Source: Natrinema marinum (GTDB lineage: Archaea; Halobacteriota; Halobacteria; Halobacteriales; Natrialbaceae). From it: a stretch of 64,000 nt of DNA. The translations under genes were made by a program, and so were the position numbers. This document shows, piece by piece, positions 53,626 through 62,633 of this stretch (its first letter is position 1; the number at the start of each line of letters is the position of its first letter). The notes below the pieces were generated by a model, which was not told the DNA's origin, made no database searches, and saw only the letters and a list, made by a program, of their open reading frames with translations. The stretch covers positions 1,116,001 to 1,180,000 of the forward strand of contig NZ_CP100763.1 in assembly GCF_024296685.1 (NCBI RefSeq). Reading direction: 5' to 3'.

Positions 53626-55173
53626 ATGCAAAGCAGGATTTACGTCGACGTTCGAGCCAGTTGTAGCCTCCTCGGTACGGTGCTGAAGTATCTCTCGTTG
53701 ACGCTACTGTTTCCGACGGTGGTCGCGCTGTACTACCGGGAGAGCCCGATTCCGTTCCTCGCCACCCTGGTCGTCGCCGTCGTGGTCGGCGCGGGTCTCG
53801 AGCGCCTCGAGGCCGAGCCCGAACTCGAACACCGCGAGGCATTTCTGCTCGTTTCGCTGACGTGGCTCGTCCTCCCGCTGGTTGGGATGCTCCCCTATCT
53901 CCTCGCCGGGACCGGGACGATCGCGGATCCAGTCAACGCCTTCTTCGAGAGCATGAGCGGCTTTACGACGACCGGCGCGACGGTCATGGGCAATATCTCC
54001 GTCGAGACCCACTCGCGGTCGATCATGATGTGGCGACAGCTCACCCAGTGGCTGGGCGGGATGGGCATTCTCGTCCTGATGGTCGCGATCCTCTCGGAGC
54101 TCTCCGTCGGCGGAACGCAGATCATTCGGGAGGAATCGCCCGGCCTGCAGGTCGAGAAGTTGACGCCGCGGATCCGGGAGACGGCTCGCGCGCTCTGGTT
54201 GATCTATGCCTGGTTTACGCTCGCCGCTGTGGTCGTCTACTACGGCCTTCACCTCGCCGGTCTAGCTCCGGAGATGACGTTCTACAACGCCGTCGCCCAC
54301 GCGCTCACGTCGCTGCCGACCGGCGGCTTCTCCCCGGAGGGGCGCAGCGTCGAGGCCTTCAGCCCGATCGTCCAGTGGGCGGTCATGGTCTTCATGATCG
54401 TCGCCGGGACGAACTTCGCGCTCTACTGGTACGCCTGGCGCGGCGGCCCGAAGCGACTGACCGAGAACGCCGAGTTCCGGGCGTACCTCCTCGCGATGGG
54501 CGCCGTCGGCGCGCTGCTCTCGGCCCTGCTGTTCCTCGGAGCCGGCCTCGCGACCGACCCCGAGGCCGTCGCACCGATTCCGGGCAGCCTCGAGCGCTCG
54601 CTGCGTCACGGGCTCTTCCAGTCGCTCGCGATCGTGACGACGACCGGGTACGCGAGTATGGACTTCAACACGTGGAGTGATTCGACCCAGGTGATCCTGA
54701 TTTTCGCGATGTTCCTAGGCGGCTCGGCGGGGTCGGCGGCCGGCTCGATCAAGATCGTTCGCTGGTACGTCATCCGGAAGTCGATGGGGCGCGAACTCTT
54801 TCGGCTCGTCCACCCCCAGGCGGTGCGCCCGATCCGTATGGGCGGGACCGGTGACGTCATCGACGAGGACACGACGCACGGGATCTTCGTCTTCGTGGCG
54901 ATCTTCCTGACGCTGTTCGTCGTCTCGACCGTGCTCCTCCTCGTCGACGCCCATCGCACGCCGGGGCTCTCGCTGTCGGCGATCGAGGCGGCGAGCGCGG
55001 TGATCGCGACGCTTGGCAACGTCGGTCCGGGCGTCGGCGTCGTCGGCCCGATGAACAGCTACGAGCCCTTTTCGAACGCCGCGAAGCTCTACATGGTCTT
55101 CCTGATGTGGATCGGCCGGCTCGAGATCCTCTCCGTGCTGGTCATCCTGACGCCGGCGTACTGGCGGTCGTAG
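53626..55173 (+). CDS. TrkH-type potassium uptake channel subunit
   Basis: 515 residues from ATG 53626 (MQSRIYVDVRAS), with GAGGGAG just before; longer in-frame starts have no support. About ten to twelve membrane helices. Four selectivity-filter loops are visible, each with a central Gly: SGFTTTGATVMG, TSLPTGGFSPEG, VTTTGYASMDF and ATLGNVGPGVG. GGMGILVLMVAILSELSVGG is typical of TrkH. It takes up K+, essential for a salt-in halophile. The TrkA regulator is not encoded next to it. The histidine kinase gene that follows converges on it with a 5-bp gap. Confidence 0.92.
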   Translation: MQSRIYVDVRASCSLLGTVLKYLSLTLLFPTVVALYYRESPIPFLATLVVAVVVGAGLERLEAEPELEHREAFLLVSLTWLVLPLVGMLPYLLAGTGTIADPVNAFFESMSGFTTTGATVMGNISVETHSRSIMMWRQLTQWLGGMGILVLMVAILSELSVGGTQIIREESPGLQVEKLTPRIRETARALWLIYAWFTLAAVVVYYGLHLAGLAPEMTFYNAVAHALTSLPTGGFSPEGRSVEAFSPIVQWAVMVFMIVAGTNFALYWYAWRGGPKRLTENAEFRAYLLAMGAVGALLSALLFLGAGLATDPEAVAPIPGSLERSLRHGLFQSLAIVTTTGYASMDFNTWSDSTQVILIFAMFLGGSAGSAAGSIKIVRWYVIRKSMGRELFRLVHPQAVRPIRMGGTGDVIDEDTTHGIFVFVAIFLTLFVVSTVLLLVDAHRTPGLSLSAIEAASAVIATLGNVGPGVGVVGPMNSYEPFSNAAKLYMVFLMWIGRLEILSVLVILTPAYWRS

Positions 55174-55178
55174 CGCGT

Positions 55179-57038
55179 TCACTCCTCTTCGCCGACGCGA
55201 GAGAGCGATTCGCCAGCCGCCGCGTTCGTCGCCGCCTCGAGGAAGTCGACGCCCGTGATCTCGAAGCGTGCGCCGCCGCAAGCGTCTTCGGCGGCCGTCA
55301 CCGACCAGCCGTGTGCCTCGCAGATATCGGCGACGATCGAGAGCCCGAGGCCCGTCCCGCGATCGCTGGTCGTGTACCCCGATTCGAAGAGTCGCGCCGG
55401 CTCGGCTCCGAACCCCGTGCCCGAGTCCGTCACCGCGAACCCGTCGTCCAGCGTTTCGACGGTCACAACCAGGGTGTGGTCGTCGCCGTGGCCCGCGTCG
55501 ACTCGGTCTGAACGCGGCTCCGCCCGTCCGTGGTCGACGGCGTCCTGCCGAGCCTGCGATGCAGGGCTCGTCGATCCGTGATCGACGGCGTTTCGAAAGA
55601 GATTCTCGAGCAACTGGCGAAGCTGGGTCCGGTCCGCGGTGCACACCCCGTCGCTGGCGATCGAAAGCGTCGCGTCATCCGTCTCGACCGTCGACCAGGC
55701 TTCAGTCGCCACGTCGGCCAGCGATACCGGTCGCAGGTCTAGGGCGGCCCGCCCCTGTCGGGCGAGCGCTAACACGTCGTCGATCAGTTGCTCCATGCGC
55801 TCGTGAGAGTCGGCGACGGTCCGGACGTACTCGGGGTCGTACTCCTCCTCGAGCAACTCGAGATAGCCCTTCGAGACCGACAGCGGGTTCCGGAGGTCGT
55901 GACTGACGACATCCGCGAACTCGTCTAACCTGCGGTTCTTGCGCTCGAGTTCGCGCGCTCGTCGGACGCGGTCGGTGACATCGTGGACGACGACCGTCCA
56001 ACCGATCGGCTGCCCGCGGCCGTCGTCGATCGGCGAGGTCGACAGCTCGTAGTGCCGGCGGTCGGTGCCGTCTTCGAGGGAGAACTGGTCGATGCAGTCC
56101 TCGGTATCGGGGTCGGACCGCTCATCACGGGCGTTCCGATCGGTCGGTGCGTCGATCACCGTGTCGACATCGATCGGGACGACGGTATCGACCGGTTCGC
56201 CGACGAGCCGGTCGCTCGCGAAGAGTTCCCGTGCGACCGGATTGCAGTCGACGACTCGACGGTCGGCGTCGATGACGAGCACCCCGTCCTCGAGGTTCGC
56301 GACGACCTCGCTGCGAGCGATCGGGGTGAGCTCGAGGAGACGATACCGGTAGAGGCCGAACGTGATCGCGAGGCCGGTGATCGTAAACCCGATCGGCGTC
56401 GTCCCGACGATCTCGAGCGACGAGGCCGAGAGGACGGCCGTCGCCCAAGGGACCGCGATCGCGACGAACACGGCGACGCCCTGCCAGCGGTAGAGCCGTT
56501 GGCTCCGCGCGATCACGGCGACGACAAGCACCGAAGTGATCGCGAGACAGAGCGTCGCGTAGCCGAGGTGGGCGAACAATCCGATGCTCGGCTCCGAGGT
56601 CGCAACCGTCGCGGACGACGTCCACCAACTGCCGAGAGCGATCGGCTTCTCGTGTGGCGGACCCCACAGCACGTGCGTGCGGCCGTTGATCGTCAGTAGG
56701 CCGATCATAATCAGCGGCTCTATCGCCAGCAGGCCGACCCGACGCCGAGTGAGCCACCGATCTTTGCCCGTGTATTCGAGCGCGAAGACGAGAAACAGCG
56801 TCGGGATGACCGCGGCACACGCCCACTGCACGTCGGCCCAGCGCAGCTTCCACGCCAGCGTCGTCGATTCGATCTCGAGGATGTGGGTCCCGAGCCAGAC
56901 GACGACGGTCGCCATGAGCGCTGTGAGGGCGGTCGCACCGGCGGCTGGGCGCGTCCGCCACGCCGAGAGGGCCGTCCCGGCGGCGACGACGAGCGAAAGC
57001 GCGAGGACGATGCTGTACGGAGTGATGACCCAACCCAT
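55179..57038 (-). CDS. Membrane histidine kinase (7TM-PAS-HisKA-HATPase)
   Basis: 619 residues. The N-terminal 220 residues hold about seven helices, the HisKA_7TM type (ITPYSIVLALSLVVAAGTAL; WACAAVIPTLFLVFALEYTG). A PAS domain follows (ARSEVVANLEDGVLVIDADR, about 242) with a PAC tail, then the H-box FADVVSHDLRNPLSVSKGYL (about 380), and ATPase motifs LLENLFRNAVDHG, DSGTGFG and GTGLGLSIVADI. An acidic, His-rich loop (about 505-525) separates the N-box from the G-boxes. Signal unknown. No response regulator next to it, which is common in haloarchaea. Confidence 0.9.
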   Translation of the reverse strand: MGWVITPYSIVLALSLVVAAGTALSAWRTRPAAGATALTALMATVVVWLGTHILEIESTTLAWKLRWADVQWACAAVIPTLFLVFALEYTGKDRWLTRRRVGLLAIEPLIMIGLLTINGRTHVLWGPPHEKPIALGSWWTSSATVATSEPSIGLFAHLGYATLCLAITSVLVVAVIARSQRLYRWQGVAVFVAIAVPWATAVLSASSLEIVGTTPIGFTITGLAITFGLYRYRLLELTPIARSEVVANLEDGVLVIDADRRVVDCNPVARELFASDRLVGEPVDTVVPIDVDTVIDAPTDRNARDERSDPDTEDCIDQFSLEDGTDRRHYELSTSPIDDGRGQPIGWTVVVHDVTDRVRRARELERKNRRLDEFADVVSHDLRNPLSVSKGYLELLEEEYDPEYVRTVADSHERMEQLIDDVLALARQGRAALDLRPVSLADVATEAWSTVETDDATLSIASDGVCTADRTQLRQLLENLFRNAVDHGSTSPASQARQDAVDHGRAEPRSDRVDAGHGDDHTLVVTVETLDDGFAVTDSGTGFGAEPARLFESGYTTSDRGTGLGLSIVADICEAHGWSVTAAEDACGGARFEITGVDFLEAATNAAAGESLSRVGEEE

Positions 57039-57125
57039 CCGTGACTAGCTCCTTCTGCACCAACGAGACGCAAGTGTCTACCGGCCGAGAACCCTTCGGA
57101 TACGCCGGAAACCGCATGAAAACAC

Positions 57126-58814
57126 TCAGTCGTGGACCAGCACGTCGAGCACGTCCGGCCCCTCGCTGGCGAGCGCGTCCTCGAGCGCGCCCTCGATCTC
57201 GTCGGGCGTCTCGATGAGTTCGGCACGGGCGCCGTGGCTCTCGGCGTTTTTCACGAGATCGACCGCGGGCTCGAAGTCCATGCCGACGAAGTCGTAGTCC
57301 TCCTCGTCGCCGCCCATGAGGTGGAGCGTGTTGTCCTTCAGGATGCGGTAGTTGCGGTTATCGGAGATGACGACCGTCAGGTCGAGATCGTAGCGGGCGG
57401 CGCTGTAGATCGAGTGCGGGTAGTACTGGTAGGAGCCGTCGCCGATGAAACCGATCACGTCGCGGGGCTCCTCGCGTTGCTCTTCGGCGACGGCGGCACC
57501 GACCGCGGCCGGCAGCCCGTAGCCGAGGCCGCCGCCCTTGTTCGACATGTACTGTTCGGGGCCGAGGTCCCACCGGGTCAACATGGCGTACTTCGAGGTG
57601 ACGCCCTCGTCGACGATGGCCGCGTCGCCGGCGACGCGCTCCATGGCGTCGACGAGTTGGGCCTTCGAGGAGCCGGGATCGCTTCCGTCGCTCTCGCCGT
57701 AGCCGGCCATCTTCTCGTCGACCATCGCTTTCACGTCGGCGACCTCCTCGAGTCGGTCGGCGACCACGTCGTCGGAGAGGCGTTCTTGGACGCGCTCGGA
57801 GAGTCCCTGCAGCACGAGGCCGGGGTCGCCGACGACGGCCGCGTCGGCGGGCTGGTTCTTGCCGACCTGCCAGGCGTCGTCGCTGATATGGATGCAGGTC
57901 GTGTCGGTCTCGACCAGCGCCTCCTCGTGGCGAGTCAGCGTCGTGTTCGTCGAACAGCCCACAAACAGCAGCGTGTCGGTGTCCATCAGCATCGAGGCCA
58001 AGTCCTCGTTCGTCGGCAGATAGGAGACCCACTGCTCGTGGTCCGTCGGGAAGTCCACCTCGCAGGAGAGGATCTCGCCGTGAACGCGAGCGCCCGTTGC
58101 CTCCGCGAGGTCGACCGCCGCGGCGACGGCGTCCGCGCCCGAGCGGGCGATGTGATCGCCGACGACCATCACCGGGCTCTCGGCCTCGGCCAGCAGGTCG
58201 GCGGCGCGCTCGAGTTGCACCGGATCGCCGCTCCCGGCGTTGGGAATCGCGCCGAGTCGCACTGGTTCGGCGTCGGTCTCAGCCATCGTCACGTCCAGCG
58301 GCAAGCCGAGGAAGACCGGCCCCGTCGGGGGCGTCATCGCGACGCGGAACGCCCGGCGGAGCATCGTCGGCAGCGCCGAGACGTCGAGGACCTCGTCGGA
58401 CCACTTGCAGAACTCGCGGGCCATCTCCGCGAGCCGGCCCGAGAGGATCGGCTCCTCGTGGCGGAAGTCGGTGCTGTGGTTGCCCGCGGTCACGACCAGC
58501 GGCGCGCCGGCGATCTTGGCCGCGTAAAGGTTGCCCAGCCCGTGGGCCAGGCCGGGTGCGATGTGGAGGTTCGCCACGCCGACCGGGGTGACCGAGTCGT
58601 CGTGATGGGAGTGATACCGCCGGCGTTGGGCGTAGCCGCCGGCCATCCCCACCGCGATATCCTCGTGGAGCGCGAGCCGGTACTCGAGGTCGCTCTCCCC
58701 GATGGCGTCCATGATCGGCAGTTCGGTCGTTCCGGGATTACCGAAGACGTAATCGACGCCGTAGGATTCCAGAGCATCAGTGAAGAGATCCGCACCAGTG
58801 TAGCTGTCCGTCAT
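57126..58814 (-). CDS. Thiamine-diphosphate enzyme, benzoylformate decarboxylase/acetolactate synthase family
   Basis: 562 residues from ATG 58814 (MTDSYTGADLFTDALESYGV). Three domains: PYR (1-180), with YVFGNPGTTELPIMDAIGES and catalytic Glu in RLALHEDIAVGMAGGYAQ; central (about 190-330); and PP (about 360-562), with IGFIGDGSYQYYPHSIYSAA and the metal-binding Asn in VVISDNRNYRILK. These are benzoylformate-decarboxylase-like features rather than true acetolactate synthase. Substrate unknown. The gene is monocistronic and divergent from the UbiA gene. Confidence 0.85.
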   Translation of the reverse strand: MTDSYTGADLFTDALESYGVDYVFGNPGTTELPIMDAIGESDLEYRLALHEDIAVGMAGGYAQRRRYHSHHDDSVTPVGVANLHIAPGLAHGLGNLYAAKIAGAPLVVTAGNHSTDFRHEEPILSGRLAEMAREFCKWSDEVLDVSALPTMLRRAFRVAMTPPTGPVFLGLPLDVTMAETDAEPVRLGAIPNAGSGDPVQLERAADLLAEAESPVMVVGDHIARSGADAVAAAVDLAEATGARVHGEILSCEVDFPTDHEQWVSYLPTNEDLASMLMDTDTLLFVGCSTNTTLTRHEEALVETDTTCIHISDDAWQVGKNQPADAAVVGDPGLVLQGLSERVQERLSDDVVADRLEEVADVKAMVDEKMAGYGESDGSDPGSSKAQLVDAMERVAGDAAIVDEGVTSKYAMLTRWDLGPEQYMSNKGGGLGYGLPAAVGAAVAEEQREEPRDVIGFIGDGSYQYYPHSIYSAARYDLDLTVVISDNRNYRILKDNTLHLMGGDEEDYDFVGMDFEPAVDLVKNAESHGARAELIETPDEIEGALEDALASEGPDVLDVLVHD

Positions 58815-58892
58815 GCTCCCCCGTGGCACGTCACCGACCATCAAACTGTGTGTTTCGGAATCCCGGAACCAGCGTCTGTGACGCTGGCCCGG

Positions 58893-58899
58893 GTATTAT
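58893..58899 (+). promoter_or_regulatory. TATA box of the UbiA-family gene
   Basis: ATTATAC about 26-31 bases before ATG 58924; leaderless start. Confidence 0.5.
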
Positions 58900-58923
58900 A
58901 CATCAGTTCGTTGTCGCTCGGAT

Positions 58924-59784
58924 ATGGCCCTCGCGAGAGACGAGACCGGTGTCGGCGCGACGGCTCGAGCGTTCTGGTCGCAGGTCCATCCCGTCTTCAT
59001 GACGCCGCCGCTGGCTGCATCGCTGTTCGGCGCGATCCTCGCCGGGAACGTCGAGCCGCAGCTCGCGGTGATTCACGTCGTCGCGATGTTCGCGGCAGTC
59101 TACACAGCCCACGTCAAGGACGGCTACGTCGATTTCCACGTCCGCGGCGAGGACGACGATCACCCGCTGACCGCGATCGGCTGTCGCGTCGCGCTCGCGC
59201 TGTCGACGGCGACGTTCGCGGTGTGCTGTCTCGCGCTCGCCGTTCTCGTCGGCCCGGCCGCGGTCGCGCTGGTCCTCCCGACGTGGTTGATCGCCTACCA
59301 CCACGCGCCGCAACTCGACATGAATCCCGTGACGGCGACGACCGGCTACCCGCTCGGGATCGCCCTCTCGGTGCTCGGCGGTTACTACGTGCAGGCGGCG
59401 ACGCTCACCGCGGTCCCGATCGCCTTCGCGCTCGTCTTTCTGATCCTCCTCTCTGGTATCAAGGTGATCGACGACGCGCAGGACTACGCGTACGACCGGT
59501 CGATCGAAAAACGAACCGTCGCCGTGGCCGTCGGTCCAGATCGCGCCTACGGCGTCGCCTACGGTCTGATGGCCCTCGCCCTGGTCGCCGTCGTCGCGTT
59601 CGCGCTCGTCCGCGTCTTTCCCGTCACGTCGCTGCTCGCGGCCCTCGCTTTTGCCGCCGTCGCGCTCGTCGCGCGCCGGGCCGACCCCGAACTCGCGACC
59701 ATGCTCCTCATCCGCGGCTCGTACGTCTTCCTCGCCGTGCTCGTGGCCGCGGTGCGATTCGATCCGGTCGCCGGCCTCGTGTGA
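58924..59784 (+). CDS. UbiA-family prenyltransferase
   Basis: 286 residues with seven to nine membrane helices. The two acidic motifs are AAVYTAHVKDGYVDFHVRG (first Asn replaced by Lys) and SGIKVIDDAQDYAYDRSIEK, close to the usual metal-diphosphate sites, so it probably transfers or binds a prenyl diphosphate in the membrane. Haloarchaea use such enzymes in menaquinone, carotenoid and lipid synthesis; the branch is not decided. Confidence 0.85.
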   Translation: MALARDETGVGATARAFWSQVHPVFMTPPLAASLFGAILAGNVEPQLAVIHVVAMFAAVYTAHVKDGYVDFHVRGEDDDHPLTAIGCRVALALSTATFAVCCLALAVLVGPAAVALVLPTWLIAYHHAPQLDMNPVTATTGYPLGIALSVLGGYYVQAATLTAVPIAFALVFLILLSGIKVIDDAQDYAYDRSIEKRTVAVAVGPDRAYGVAYGLMALALVAVVAFALVRVFPVTSLLAALAFAAVALVARRADPELATMLLIRGSYVFLAVLVAAVRFDPVAGLV

Positions 59785-59821
59785 GGCGACGCGGCTCGCG
59801 AATCGCTGGCTCGAGCGATCG

Positions 59822-60073
59822 CTATACTGCGCCGCGGTGGCCACACCGCGGACAGTACATACTCCCCTGTTTGATGAGCATGTAACTCTCGTTGCAACGG
59901 CCACACGGGCAGCCGACCGAGACGCCGACCTCCCGTCCGAGTGCGGTGATCGTGTTTTTCAGTTGCTGCTGTTGGCGCTCGGTCGCCTCGAGGCGCTCAC
60001 TTATCGCGGCCAGTTGCGCCCTGAGCGCCCGGTCGCGTTTCGATTCGGAACTAGCCGGCGAACGTGGGATCAT
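59822..60073 (-). CDS. Coiled-coil zinc-ribbon protein (83 aa)
   Basis: I start at ATG 60073 (MIPRSPASSESKRDRAL); the longer frame to 60172 has no supported start. Residues 15-50 form a coiled coil (LAAISERLEATERQQQQLKN). The C-terminus has CPCGRCNESYMLIKQGSMYC then PRCGH, a zinc ribbon with four or more Cys. Function unknown. Confidence 0.72.
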   Translation of the reverse strand: MIPRSPASSESKRDRALRAQLAAISERLEATERQQQQLKNTITALGREVGVSVGCPCGRCNESYMLIKQGSMYCPRCGHRGAV

Positions 60074-60203
60074 GTGCCGCGTAGGGCGCCACGAGCGAAA
60101 AGGATATCTCCACCCGCCACCGGCCGAGACACTGCGGTGAACAGGACTGTTTCGCCCCTCAATCGTTCGCATCGTCGATTCGGTCGGGTCCTCGAGCGAG
60201 TCC

Positions 60204-60461
60204 CTACTCGGTTTCTTCCCCGGTCGGCGGCTTCCAGTCCAGCTTGATCGTCACCGTCTCGCGGTCCCCGCGCAGGATCGACGACCGCTCGCGGACGCCG
60301 ACTTCGTACGCGATGGTTTCCGACGGATGCAGATCGACCGTCTTGTTCCCCGTTCGAACCGACGACGAGCCGTCGCCCTCGAGTTCGTCGGCCAGTTCGC
60401 GGAGCCGGTCGGCGGCCTCGGTTCGCGTGAACTCGTCCTCGGACAGTGTTTTCTCCACCAT
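60204..60461 (-). CDS. amphi-Trp domain protein (85 aa)
   Basis: The N-terminal EFTRTEAADRLRELADELEG and the C-terminal VRERSSILRGDRETVTIKLD then WKPP match amphi-Trp domain proteins. These are small, frequent in haloarchaea, and of unknown role. Alone between the zinc-ribbon and matrixin-like genes. Confidence 0.82.
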   Translation of the reverse strand: MVEKTLSEDEFTRTEAADRLRELADELEGDGSSSVRTGNKTVDLHPSETIAYEVGVRERSSILRGDRETVTIKLDWKPPTGEETE

Positions 60462-60605
60462 AGATCGCCTTTCATCGAGTCCGCGGCATAAGCTGCCTGC
60501 CTGACGGTGTCGGCTCGAGTGACTGAAGCGTACCGCTAGAAGTCCCGGTCGCGAAATCCGCCATCTATAGAGAGTCGGAACAGATTAGCAAAAAATAAAG
60601 TATTT

Positions 60606-61184
60606 ATGTCTAATAAAATTGGAACGTTACTACTGACTTTGAGACCGTTGCACTCCGATCGCGGCCGGTATCTGGTCGTCGCTGTCTCCGTCCTGCTCCT
60701 CTCTGGCGCGCTCCTCAGCATCGGTGCCGTTCATCACCGTTCTCTGCATCTGGGACCGGACCAGACCGAAACGTCTTCCGACCCAGTAAATCCATACGGA
60801 AAGCGGACCCTGGTCGTTGGCATAGACGGCTCGGGGACGGGCCAGATGCGGACGGGAGAGGTCGCTGTCGCCCTCGAGTACTGGAGCGAACACAGCGACG
60901 TGTACGCCGGCTACCCCATCGAATACGACCTGCAGCCGAACGCGACCGACCCAGACGTACGGGTCGAGTGGGTGACGGAAATAAAGCGGTGTGATCGCTC
61001 TCGGAATTCACATCTCGTCGGGTGTGCGGATATCGTCAGACGGGATGCTCCGGATACCGTTTCGGTCACCGTCGAAACGGGTTTCATACGGAGGGATAGC
61101 GTGGAACTACTGAAACACGAACTCGGACACACCCTCGGCCTCACTCACGACGACGAACCGGACGAGATCATGTCCTCGTTCTGA
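60606..61184 (+). CDS. Matrixin-like (metzincin) membrane-anchored metalloprotease
   Basis: 192 residues. An N-terminal signal anchor (GRYLVVAVSVLLLSGALLSI) is followed by an extracellular part. The zinc site LLKHELGHTLGLTHDDEPDE (about 167-186) is HExxHxxGxxH with the next acid, and IMSSF ends the protein as a Met-turn. The protease part is short for the family. It is AT-richer just upstream (AAAAATAAAGTATTTATG at the start codon). Likely cleaves proteins outside the cell; the active state is inferred from the motif. Confidence 0.85.
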   Translation: MSNKIGTLLLTLRPLHSDRGRYLVVAVSVLLLSGALLSIGAVHHRSLHLGPDQTETSSDPVNPYGKRTLVVGIDGSGTGQMRTGEVAVALEYWSEHSDVYAGYPIEYDLQPNATDPDVRVEWVTEIKRCDRSRNSHLVGCADIVRRDAPDTVSVTVETGFIRRDSVELLKHELGHTLGLTHDDEPDEIMSSF

Positions 61185-61335
61185 TGAGCGCGAACCGGTC
61201 TGATGTGAGCGTCGCTGGCGATACACCCTCGCGGAACGACTGTCTCGCCGAGTAGACGGACGCTGATCGGTTCGGACGAGACACTTCCTGCACTGATCGA
61301 CGTAGGAAGTCGGACGAACGACGGGGTGAAACTCG

Positions 61336-61363
61336 AGTTCGTGGTGGTCAGTTCGTGGTGGTC
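61336..61363. repeat. Tandem 14-bp repeat at the end of ychF
   Basis: AGTTCGTGGTGGTC occurs twice in tandem (61336-61349, 61350-61363), with a partial third copy AGTTCGTGCTGAC from 61364 lying inside the last codons of the YchF gene. Probably a small local duplication of the gene end. Confidence 0.8.
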
Positions 61364-62540
61364 AGTTCGTGCTGACGATCTTGATCACGTCGCCTTCCTC
61401 GAGTTCGTAGCCCTCGCCGACCTCGCGGTTCGTCTTGGCGTTGACGGCGTGGAGGTAGCCGTCACCGATGTCTGAGTGGACACTGTAGGCCAGATCGACC
61501 GGCGTCGACCCCCGCGGGAGCAGGAAGGCGTCGGGCAACACGTTGCCGCTGCCGTCGGACCACTTGGCGGCGTCCTCGACGGGGTAGGCGGTGAGGTGGT
61601 CGAGCAGGTCGTAGACCGCGTGATCGAGGGCCGCCTGCACGCCGGTCCCTCCCCAGTCGGCCATGGTCTCGGCGAGTCCCTCGAGCGCGTCTCGCTGGGC
61701 GTCGTTGACGCCGTCGCCGATGGCGATCGTCTCGTCGCCGGGATCGTAGTCGACGAGGCCGTTGTCGGCCGCCCGGCGGAGCGCGAGTTCGCCCTCCGCG
61801 GTGGTGGGGATCACGGGTTTGTCGAGTTCGAGGAGGCGTTCGACGTTTTCCTCGGGCGCGATATCGATCTTGTTCGCGGCGACGACGATCGGTTTGGTCC
61901 GCCGGCGAACGTCGCGGGCGAGCGCCTCGCGGTGCTCGTCCTCCCACTGGATGGGGTCGGCGGGGTAGTCCAGATCGCGAAGGACGATCGCGATCTGTTT
62001 CGGCGAGGCGCCAAAGCCCGAGAGCATCTCCGAGAGGGCGTCGTCGATGTCGAAGTCGGGCGAGCGGGACTTTCGCTCGACGGACTCCCAGTTGCGCTCG
62101 ACGATGCCGGCCAGCCAGAGGTCCATCTCCTCTTCGATGAAGTCGATGTCCGCGAGCGGGTCGTGTTCGCCGATATCGACGGGTTCGCCCTTCTCGTTGG
62201 TTCCGCCGGAGGCGTCGACCACGCTGACGATCACGTCCGCGTTCGTCAGTTCGTCCAGAAACTGGTTACCCAGTCCCTTCCCCTCGTGGGCGCCCGGCAC
62301 CAGTCCTGCCACGTCGATGAGTTCGATCGGGACGTAGCGCTTGCCGTCCTCGCAGTCGTCGGCGTTACAGCGCTCGTCGCGCTCGAGGCAGGGACACTCG
62401 GTCCGGACGTAGCTCACCCCGCGGTTGGCGTCGATCGTGGTGAACGGGTAGTTGGCGACGTCGACCTCCGCCATCGTCGCCGCGGTGTAAAAAGTGGACT
62501 TGCCGGCGTTGGGTTTCCCGGCAAGTGCGATCGAAAGCAT
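61362..62540 (-). CDS. ychF: YchF/OBG-family GTPase/ATPase
   Basis: 392 residues. P-loop IALAGKPNAGKSTFYTAATM, switch regions YPFTTIDANRGVSYV and ELIDVAGLVPGAHEGKGLGN, and VAANKID in place of the usual NKxD. A helical insert lies at about 130-190. The C-terminal TGS-like domain ends with NREVGEGYELEEGDVIKIVS. It binds the ribosome and responds to stress in other organisms. Typical archaeal length. Confidence 0.92.
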   Translation of the reverse strand: MLSIALAGKPNAGKSTFYTAATMAEVDVANYPFTTIDANRGVSYVRTECPCLERDERCNADDCEDGKRYVPIELIDVAGLVPGAHEGKGLGNQFLDELTNADVIVSVVDASGGTNEKGEPVDIGEHDPLADIDFIEEEMDLWLAGIVERNWESVERKSRSPDFDIDDALSEMLSGFGASPKQIAIVLRDLDYPADPIQWEDEHREALARDVRRRTKPIVVAANKIDIAPEENVERLLELDKPVIPTTAEGELALRRAADNGLVDYDPGDETIAIGDGVNDAQRDALEGLAETMADWGGTGVQAALDHAVYDLLDHLTAYPVEDAAKWSDGSGNVLPDAFLLPRGSTPVDLAYSVHSDIGDGYLHAVNAKTNREVGEGYELEEGDVIKIVSTN

Positions 62541-62633
62541 GGCTCAGCGTAGCAGGGTCCGGGAAAACTACCTTTCGATTCCGCAACCCGGTTTCCGACG
62601 AGGTGCAGTCCCGGATCGGGGTATCGTCGGGCG

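Noticed and set aside
57132-59885. Plus-strand open frame of 917 codons opposite the ThDP enzyme and across the UbiA gene
   Set aside because: Antisense to one real gene and out of frame with another; no recognisable domain.
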